NCBI GenBank assembly: GCA_902783675.1
Contig: CACZRW010000123.1
Span: forward strand, 1 to 9,310
From: an uncultured Pseudomonadota bacterium
GTDB lineage: Bacteria > Pseudomonadota > Alphaproteobacteria > CACZRW01
Reading direction: 5' to 3'
Length of the DNA: 9,310 nucleotides
A program made the translations under genes and the position numbers. Shown here in pieces: positions 1 to 5,238 of this stretch. Each line of letters opens with the position of its first letter. Positions within the stretch are counted from its first letter, which is position 1. A model generated the notes under the pieces. The model saw nothing but the letters and a program-made list of their open reading frames with translations, had not been told where the DNA came from and ran no database searches.

Positions 1-104
1 CCAAATACTTTTTTTCTATCTACTTTTGTATAGGTTTGCTTTGCTTTTCTTTTGAGGTATAAAGGCAGGTAGCGTTTAATTTTGTCCGAAAGGAGAGCCG
101 CAAA
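1..104 (+). promoter_or_regulatory. sodB upstream region with candidate promoter and Shine-Dalgarno
   Basis: This is the 5' leader of sodB. A clear Shine-Dalgarno, AAGGAG, ends at base 95, nine bases before the ATG at 105. A good -10-like hexamer, TATAAA, lies at 58-63. The best -35 candidate is TTGCTT at 36-41 with a 16-base spacer, but it matches only three of six consensus bases, so the promoter call is tentative. The first 50 bases are T-rich. I see no convincing Fur box or other operator palindrome. Any gene to the left lies outside the window. Confidence 0.4.
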
Positions 105-731
105 ATGCCTTTTATCAATCAAGACTTACCTTATGAGGCGAACCACTTGGAGCCGATTATTTCCGCAAGGACGGTAGAGTTTCATTACGGCAAGCATCAG
201 GCGGGCTATGCAAGCAATCTTGAAGTGCTTACAAACGGCACCGCCTTTAGCGATATGGATTTAATCTCCGTCATTAAGGAAACGGTCTTTGATAACGACG
301 AAGCGGCTATTTATAACAACGCAGCGCAGCTTTGGAACCACATATTTTACTGGGACGGATTAAAGCATGCCGAAAAGGCAAAGACCGGCGGCGCTCTTAA
401 AGGCGACTTTGCCGAAGCGGTAAAGGCGGCTTTCGGCTCCGAGGAAAATATGAAAGCAAAGCTTATAGAGGCGGCGGTGAGCATATTCGGCTCGGGGTGG
501 GCGTGGCTGGTGCTGGATCCTAAGACTAAGCTTTTAAGCATTGTTAAGACCCAGAATGCCGGCAATCCCGTTACTATGGACATGGTGCCTCTTTTCACTA
601 TTGATGTGTGGGAGCACGCGTATTATCTCGATTATCAAAATCGGCGAGCGGAATATGCTAAAGCTTTGGTTGAAGAGCTTGCCGATTGGGGGGTCGTGCA
701 GGAGCGTTACGGCGCGGCAATGTCTAAATAG
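105..731 (+). CDS. sodB: Iron superoxide dismutase (SodB)
   Basis: This enzyme converts superoxide to oxygen and hydrogen peroxide using one active-site iron. It is usually a cytoplasmic homodimer. At 208 residues it is slightly longer than E. coli SodB (193). The metal ligands are visible: His27 in FHYGKH, His79 in LWNHIFYW, and Asp167 and His171 in the family signature DVWEHAYY. His31 and Tyr35 of the substrate gateway are also present. Gln75 in NNAAQLWNH together with Ala152 in QNAGNP is the pattern of the iron form; Mn enzymes carry Gly and Gln at these places. One small oddity is Gln32, where many Fe enzymes have a second His (HYGKHH). There is no signal peptide, so a cytoplasmic location is expected. 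The ATG at 105 is preceded by AAGGAG. The next gene follows after 24 bases and may be co-transcribed. Confidence 0.96.
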   Translation: MPFINQDLPYEANHLEPIISARTVEFHYGKHQAGYASNLEVLTNGTAFSDMDLISVIKETVFDNDEAAIYNNAAQLWNHIFYWDGLKHAEKAKTGGALKGDFAEAVKAAFGSEENMKAKLIEAAVSIFGSGWAWLVLDPKTKLLSIVKTQNAGNPVTMDMVPLFTIDVWEHAYYLDYQNRRAEYAKALVEELADWGVVQERYGAAMSK

Positions 732-755
732 CTTATTTTACGGGAGAAGTAAAAA

Positions 756-1088
756 ATGGTGAGATTTATCAAAGCGTTAGGATTCACCCTCGCAATCATG
801 GCGGCGAGCAGTGCCTTTGCCGATAATGACTTGAAAATCAGCGGAAAGGTGAAAAGCATTGATGCGCAGAAAATGAGCTTTGTGATTATTGATGACGCAA
901 CCGGTAATGATGTAATCGTGGGGGTAAATCCCGCTACGGACTTTGAGGCAAAGGCCCGAAAAAAGCAGATGTTCTCTTGGGACAAAGATGTTGAGTTCGA
1001 ATACTTGCAAGCCGGCGATTGGGTCAAGATAGAATACATAGGGCGCGGTCCGAATATCGTGGCCGAGGAAGTTGATATCTACAGATAA
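756..1088 (+). CDS. Small exported protein of unknown function
   Basis: This is a 110-residue protein whose family I do not recognise with certainty. The N-terminus is a typical Sec signal peptide: Arg3/Lys6, a hydrophobic stretch from about 8 to 18, and an SAFA site predicting cleavage after Ala22. The mature part of about 88 residues looks mostly beta. It starts KISGKVKSIDAQ, has a VNPATDFEA segment near 58-66, and later contains GDWVKIEY. This pattern resembles small OB-like or DUF5666-type periplasmic domains, which is inference from pattern only. It has no cysteines, no lipobox and no obvious metal-binding cluster. The ATG is preceded by GGGAG with good spacing. It sits 24 bases after sodB on the same strand, so they are probably co-transcribed, which would fit an envelope or redox stress role without proving one. 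The gene ends at the convergent junction. Confidence 0.8.
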   Translation: MVRFIKALGFTLAIMAASSAFADNDLKISGKVKSIDAQKMSFVIIDDATGNDVIVGVNPATDFEAKARKKQMFSWDKDVEFEYLQAGDWVKIEYIGRGPNIVAEEVDIYR

Positions 1089-1113
1089 AGACTTTCCCCC
1101 CTGCCCTATGTTT

Positions 1114-1183
1114 AAAGTGCTTTTGTTTTCTTAATCGGCTTTATCCTCTACCAAAATCAGCCGAGGGAATCCAAAAGCACTTT
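1114..1183. repeat. Inverted repeat at the convergent gene junction (possible terminator)
   Basis: A perfect 12-base inverted repeat has arms AAAGTGCTTTTG (1114-1125) and CAAAAGCACTTT (1172-1183). Nested inside is a 6-base pair of arms, TCGGCT (1135-1140) and AGCCGA (1159-1164). The right arm lies within the last codons of the leftward prepilin peptidase gene, and the left arm lies just past the rightward small exported gene. On the plus strand the right arm ends in a short T run (1181-1184). The loop is long (46 bases), so this is not a textbook intrinsic terminator, though the nested stem could shorten the effective loop. A transcript-end or mRNA-stabilising role for one or both operons is inference. 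Confidence 0.4.
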
Positions 1184-1870
1184 TCCTATGACCGTAAGCA
1201 AAACCGCAGGGGCAAGCGCGGGACCAAAGGGGGCAACCTTTGATTTTCTTTGCCAAACAAGGTATAGAAAAAAGAGGAAGGAAATTACCAGCACCGTGTT
1301 GAAAAGCTCAAAGCCAAGCCAAGCGCCCAGGGCCGCCATCATCTTTACATCGCCTCCGCCTAAGGGATTGGATTTATACTTTTGCATGAACAAGGCGGTT
1401 AAAAGCGGCAGAAAATAAGCGTAAATTGCGCCCATGATACTTTCTTCCATTGTTACCAGCGGCTGGAAAAAGTAAGCCGTGGCAAAGCCAGCTATCAACA
1501 AAGGAATGGTCAGGAAATCGGGCAAAAGCCACGCTTTCAAATCAATCAGACCGGCAAGCGCGACGGTTACCAGCATAAGCGCTAAAAATGTCGCCTGCCA
1601 AGCGGGCAAAAGCGCGAAAAGCACCGCAAAGGCAAGAGCGAAAATCATGCCGTAGATTATGCTTTGCCCGACAAGGCGCAGCCAAAGCCGCCTAAACCTT
1701 TTTGCGTGTAGGGAAGCGGGAGCTAAGGTTTTGGGGAACTTTGGCAAATGGAGCATGGTAAGCGGCTTAAAACCTTCCTCTAAGGAAAAGGATTTTAACA
1801 GGCGCGAAGTTATAAACAGCAACGAAAAGCCCAAGAAAAAGCCAATTATGCTTGCGGTTACGGTTATCAT
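1157..1870 (-). CDS. Type IV prepilin peptidase, A24 family (PilD/CpaA-like)
   Basis: This is a membrane aspartyl protease of 237 residues that would cleave the leader of type IV pilin-like precursors at the inner membrane. The two catalytic aspartates are in place: Asp110 in LIDLKAWLLPD, with the family LPD motif at 116-118, and Asp174 in GGGDVK (171-176), followed by LGAWLG. PFGP at 214-217 is also typical. Hydrophobic segments lie at about 3-22, 70-90, 92-110, 119-136, 146-162, 184-205 and 217-235. The loop between the first two segments (about 23-69) is basic and lacks the paired cysteines of classical PilD, so N-methyltransferase activity is doubtful. The length falls between CpaA/TadV (about 170) and PilD (about 290). 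Its ATG overlaps the stop of the coupling ATPase by 4 bases (ATGA) and has only a weak Shine-Dalgarno, so translational coupling is likely. No pilin gene is in view. Confidence 0.88.
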   Translation of the reverse strand: MITVTASIIGFFLGFSLLFITSRLLKSFSLEEGFKPLTMLHLPKFPKTLAPASLHAKRFRRLWLRLVGQSIIYGMIFALAFAVLFALLPAWQATFLALMLVTVALAGLIDLKAWLLPDFLTIPLLIAGFATAYFFQPLVTMEESIMGAIYAYFLPLLTALFMQKYKSNPLGGGDVKMMAALGAWLGFELFNTVLVISFLFFLYLVWQRKSKVAPFGPALAPAVLLTVIGKVLLDSLG

Positions 1871-4203
1871 TTGTCTGCTTTCTTTTTGGGTTTAGGGGAA
1901 GAATCTTCTTCGTTCTTTTCCTTTCCCTTTTCTTTGCTCTTTTCCTTGCTCTCGCCCTCGCCTTCTTCGTCCTCATATTCTTCGGCTTCGGCTTCAAGGT
2001 CGCTTTCGTAATCAGCGGCAAGGGCTTCGTCATCGGCAATCTTATGCTCCTCAAGCCCTTCAACCGCCATAAGGTTGACAGGCAAGTCCCGTTGCTCCGG
2101 CGACCTTAAATCATAGATATATTTTGGCAGCGGCGGCGGGGGAGGAATGCTGGCCTTGGCAAGCATATTCTTGTCCTTATAGTAATAGGTGCGGTCGGCA
2201 AGGATAGGACGGTTCATATACCTTTGGTAAAGCAAAAGCTGCTTATCGGGCATCATGGTTTCATAATTGACGACGGCCAGCAGGGAATCTTTTTCATACT
2301 TATAAGAAATGTTTTTGATAAAGGGGCTGGCCCAAGATGCGCCTATGCCTTCGTTTTGGCTGACGCTGCGAGACTTTGCGGTGCGGTTCGTGACCAGCCC
2401 TTTGAAAATCTGGGCCGAAGTGTCATTGTTGGTGCCGAGACATATCTTTGCGGCGGTGTTGGTGATAAGGACGCTTACCGCGCTTTCGCCGTATTTGCTT
2501 GATATTTGCGAGAAGTCTTGCACCACCAGCAAGTATGAGGCCTTTTGCCATCTGCCGACGCTGATACAAGTGCTCATGGCGCCGATTTTGGGCAGAGTGT
2601 GCAAATCGTCCATGATGAACATCACGGTATAAGGTCCTCTGCCTAAATGCATGGGCGGAAAGATGTTCTGGCACACCATCTCGTTATTTAAAAACAGCGA
2701 GCTTAAAGTGGCGGTGCTCGATACATCTAAAGGCGGAATGCAAAGGTAAACCGTGATTACTTCCCACTCGCCCGTTTCGGGGTTCTTCCAGCCGCGGCAA
2801 AAAGAATCATAAAAGTCGCTGGTCGAGGTTCTGGCCCTTATCGCGCCGTTCTTAAAGATACTTAAGCCGGATATGGCGGTGGATAAAACCGACGAGCGTT
2901 GCTTTGACGGCATTATGAGCAAGTCGTTTATTTCCAAAATGGTGCGGCGGTCATAACCGAAATAGGTGCACTCCCTTAAAACATCGGTCAAAATAATGTC
3001 CCAAGGATCAATGCTGTAGGCGGCGATATCCCCGCGCTCTCTGCGGTCTTTGAGCTCGGTGCTGTGCTTCATCTGCATCGTGGTCATCCAGTCCACAATC
3101 ATGGCAAAGCTGGATTCCCTGCCCTTCCACATCTTGGGTATCCCATCCCAAGTGCCGACCGAGACATAATTGTCTTTGTTTATCTTGTGCTTTTTGGCCA
3201 TCTTGTGAGCGTTGGCAACCGCTTCGGTCTGCTCCATGGCGCCGTAGTAGCTTATGAGGACATCGTAATCCTCATCGTCAAGCTCGTCCTCTAATATGCG
3301 AGAAAGAAAGTAATCGTTAGCCTGCGCCTGCTCAACCTTGTCCACAATGTAAAGCGCAAGTCCGGTAAGCGCCGAACGCCCCGCGTGTATCCAGTAAGGG
3401 TCGGTGCCTTCGGGGCCGTCGGGGATAAGGTTTTCGACCGTGCCTTCCACCACTTCGGCTCGTCCGTATTCACGAGTGGGAAGGTTGGGATGATATAAAA
3501 TATTCCAGCAAGGCCAATATATACCTTTCTCGGGATCATCGCGGCCTTCCCAATACATTTTAAAAACCGGTCCCAAAGTCGCACGATAACCGGCAGTCTT
3601 TTCAAAAAGCTCGCCTTTGGTATCGTTTATGAACATACACACGGAGTCCGTTTCCAAAATGGTGGGAATGACAACACCGGTGGTCTTGCCCGTGTTAGGC
3701 GCGGATACGCAAAGCGCCGAGAAAATCTCGGGGAACTTTAAATACTTGCCTTTCCACTTGCCAAGCACCATTAAAAAGCCGTCCAGAAGCTTCATCGCCT
3801 TAATGTCGCGATCGTTAGCCCACCTGCCCGAGCCGAAAAAGTTAGGGCCGAAGTAGAAGGGATTGTCTATGATGCTATGCATTATGCCCAGGAACAGGAC
3901 TACAAAAGTAAGCGCGGGAATGTAAAAGCCAAGGGGCAAATCCTCGCCGAATATCAGGTCTTTTATCGAATACAAATACATTGCCAAAAGGTGCGCGGGT
4001 TGGTGAAGCAGTTTTCTATAAAAAGCCTTTACCTCTTCAAAGCTTTCGGCGGAAAAGCCACCCGTCACCAAAAAGGATAAAGGAAGGAATATAAGCGAGG
4101 CGACAAGAGTCCAAAAGCCCGTCCATAAAAGAGCCTTCGTCAGCCATCTTTTGGCTTTGTTATGTTCTCGCCAATGGCGTTCTTCGTAATAATTGCCGAC
4201 CAA
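1867..4203 (-). CDS. VirD4/TraG-like type IV secretion coupling ATPase
   Basis: This is a 778-residue inner-membrane ATPase of the type that delivers substrates to a type IV secretion channel. Two N-terminal membrane segments (about 23-47 and 91-110) precede the GSGRWAN segment near 124. The Walker A is SAPNTGKTT (167-175), followed by GVVIPTIL. An all-alpha insert spans roughly 290-430. Family landmarks follow: RSSVLSTAISGLSIF (436-450), a following TSDF, Walker B VMFIMDD (527-533), and VQDFSQI (561-567) containing the sensor-type Gln562. The second Walker B acid is Asp, not the usual Glu. From about 716 the protein carries an acidic tail, then Lys/Glu repeats and a basic end. The only plausible start is TTG (4201-4203), with AAAGGA about nine bases upstream; an in-frame stop lies ten codons earlier, and the first internal ATG falls after membrane segment 1. 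The spacing to the pentapeptide gene is 27 bases. The sequence fits VirD4/TraG better than DotL. Confidence 0.9.
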   Translation of the reverse strand: MVGNYYEERHWREHNKAKRWLTKALLWTGFWTLVASLIFLPLSFLVTGGFSAESFEEVKAFYRKLLHQPAHLLAMYLYSIKDLIFGEDLPLGFYIPALTFVVLFLGIMHSIIDNPFYFGPNFFGSGRWANDRDIKAMKLLDGFLMVLGKWKGKYLKFPEIFSALCVSAPNTGKTTGVVIPTILETDSVCMFINDTKGELFEKTAGYRATLGPVFKMYWEGRDDPEKGIYWPCWNILYHPNLPTREYGRAEVVEGTVENLIPDGPEGTDPYWIHAGRSALTGLALYIVDKVEQAQANDYFLSRILEDELDDEDYDVLISYYGAMEQTEAVANAHKMAKKHKINKDNYVSVGTWDGIPKMWKGRESSFAMIVDWMTTMQMKHSTELKDRRERGDIAAYSIDPWDIILTDVLRECTYFGYDRRTILEINDLLIMPSKQRSSVLSTAISGLSIFKNGAIRARTSTSDFYDSFCRGWKNPETGEWEVITVYLCIPPLDVSSTATLSSLFLNNEMVCQNIFPPMHLGRGPYTVMFIMDDLHTLPKIGAMSTCISVGRWQKASYLLVVQDFSQISSKYGESAVSVLITNTAAKICLGTNNDTSAQIFKGLVTNRTAKSRSVSQNEGIGASWASPFIKNISYKYEKDSLLAVVNYETMMPDKQLLLYQRYMNRPILADRTYYYKDKNMLAKASIPPPPPLPKYIYDLRSPEQRDLPVNLMAVEGLEEHKIADDEALAADYESDLEAEAEEYEDEEGEGESKEKSKEKGKEKNEEDSSPKPKKKADK
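1915..1950 (-). repeat. Three 12-base tandem units encoding (S/G)KEK
   Basis: Three imperfect 12-base units at 1939-1950, 1927-1938 and 1915-1926 encode SKEK, SKEK and GKEK (residues 752-763 of the coupling ATPase). They sit between a Glu-rich stretch and the basic C-terminus. Repeat-length variation here would keep the reading frame, because each unit is four codons. Confidence 0.75.
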
Positions 4204-4230
4204 TCTATGCTTTCCTTTAACTGCCCTTGC

Positions 4231-5217
4231 TTAAGAAATAACCTGCCCTTTTATCGGTTTTACACGAACTTTGGGTTTCTTGATTGTGACTCTATTTCTG
4301 GTAAAAAGCGAGCGTTTTTCTTTCTGTTCTTCAATTTGCCGCATTTTAAGGGCCAGTTTGTCCTCTTCCTTCTGGCGGCTTACCGAGGCGGCTTCTTCTT
4401 TTTCCCTTTTTTGTAAGGCCTTATTGTCGATGTGCTCATTATACTCGTTCATGTTTTGCATCCAAAAGTGAAGCATGTTGACATCTGCCCCTAAAATGTC
4501 GCTTTCGTTGATGATGGCGCCGGAAAGATTAACGCCGCTAAGCCGCCCTTTCAGGTCTTTGTCCTTTAGAAAAACGCCTTTTAAATTAATAGAGCGCAGG
4601 TCAAGTTTGCGTAAATCAATGATGCCGAGGCTCCTTAGGTCAATCTCGCCCCTTTCGGCGGCCTCTTGCAAAGCGATGATTTTATCCACCGTCTTTTGCA
4701 GCTTAACCTCACCTATGACGCCGTCAAAGCCCGTGTCCTCGGAAAAGGTGATGAAGTCTATTTTCGCTCCGGTTAAATCGGCGTTGTCAAGGTTGGTGCC
4801 CGAAAGGTTCGCGCCCGTAAAGTCGCAATAAGAAAGGTTAGCTCCCGAAAGATTCGCACCCGAAAGGTCGGCGTCCGTAAAGTCCGAGTGATTAAAGTCG
4901 GCAAGCGCCATATCGGTCGCGATGAACTTACTTTCCACAAAGGAACTGTGCGTCATTACCGGCTTTTTGAGCTTGGCGCCCGAGAAGTTTAGCCCGTCAA
5001 AAATGCCTTCCTTAAAGGTATCTCCGAGCGCGATTTTAGATATAATGTCGACGACATTCGGATCGTCTTGCCAGCCGCCCGCCTTTAAAACCGGCGCGTT
5101 CGCCTGCCTTAACTTATGCAGGTTGAACGAGACCGGCTCGGTATAAGACTTTTTGGCCGGACGGCGGAGTATCCTTTCGGTGGGAGGAAGGTCTTGTGCG
5201 TCGTCTTTTATGGCCAT
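4231..5217 (-). CDS. Pentapeptide-repeat protein with charged C-terminal helix
   Basis: This is a 328-residue protein with no signal peptide or membrane segment, so probably cytoplasmic. A pro- and Lys-rich leader (1-70) precedes pentapeptide repeats from about 72 to 156, best preserved at 112-150 with units such as ADLSG, ANLSG, ANLSY and TNLDN; these should fold as a right-handed quadrilateral beta-helix. A non-repeat insert (about 157-190) separates a second, looser repeat block (about 191-247, with LDLRS, INLKG and VNLSG). After an aromatic segment (HFWMQNMNEYN, 250-260) comes a highly charged, probably coiled-coil helix (about 264-303) and a basic tail (308-325). The specific function is unknown. 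Pentapeptide proteins range from gyrase protectors to scaffolds and effectors, and DotG/IcmE of Dot/Icm systems also carries such repeats. The start ATG has AAAGGG eight bases upstream. It lies 21 bases after pepN and 27 before the coupling ATPase, which suggests a partner role with the latter. Confidence 0.88.
   Translation of the reverse strand: MAIKDDAQDLPPTERILRRPAKKSYTEPVSFNLHKLRQANAPVLKAGGWQDDPNVVDIISKIALGDTFKEGIFDGLNFSGAKLKKPVMTHSSFVESKFIATDMALADFNHSDFTDADLSGANLSGANLSYCDFTGANLSGTNLDNADLTGAKIDFITFSEDTGFDGVIGEVKLQKTVDKIIALQEAAERGEIDLRSLGIIDLRKLDLRSINLKGVFLKDKDLKGRLSGVNLSGAIINESDILGADVNMLHFWMQNMNEYNEHIDNKALQKREKEEAASVSRQKEEDKLALKMRQIEEQKEKRSLFTRNRVTIKKPKVRVKPIKGQVIS
4747..4881 (-). repeat. 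15-base tandem repeats encoding pentapeptides
   Basis: This stretch encodes residues 113-157 of the pentapeptide-repeat protein and is periodic at 15 bases. On the plus strand, variants of CCCGAAAGGTTNGC recur with few changes. The good DNA-level conservation of neighbouring units suggests relatively recent duplication or gene-conversion among them. Confidence 0.7.
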
Positions 5218-5238
5218 GGCGGTTACCCTTTTTAAAGT

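Noticed and set aside
105..731. Manganese superoxide dismutase
   Set aside because: Gln75 in the NNAAQLWNH segment together with Ala in QNAGNP is the iron-type pattern; the Mn-type Gly/Gln pair is absent.
707..1039. Leftward open frame of 110 codons
   Set aside because: It is antisense to the small exported protein, which has a signal peptide and Shine-Dalgarno; the antisense product has no recognisable features.
1767..2063. Leftward Lys/Arg-rich open frame in another frame across the ATPase tail
   Set aside because: It is a low-complexity shadow of the Lys/Glu-encoding tract of the coupling ATPase and overlaps both real genes.
1867..4203. Assignment of the coupling ATPase as DotL/IcmO of a Dot/Icm (type IVB) system
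   Set aside because: The length is close to DotL and it has a C-terminal extension, but the motif context (GSGRWAN, GVVIPTIL, the SSVLSTAISGLSIF segment followed by TSDF) is VirD4/TraG-like, and no dot/icm neighbour is present.
4475..4831. Rightward open frame of 118 codons
   Set aside because: It is antisense to the pentapeptide-repeat gene and shows an artificial periodicity from the same 15-base repeats; it has no Shine-Dalgarno or family signal.
4747..4881. CRISPR-like regularly spaced repeats
   Set aside because: The 15-base period has no unique spacers and is explained by the codons of the pentapeptide repeats.
1157..5217. Integrated conjugative element or plasmid fragment
   Set aside because: No relaxase, integrase, transposase, attachment-site repeat or clear base-composition shift is visible, and the trio is co-directional with the housekeeping gene pepN.
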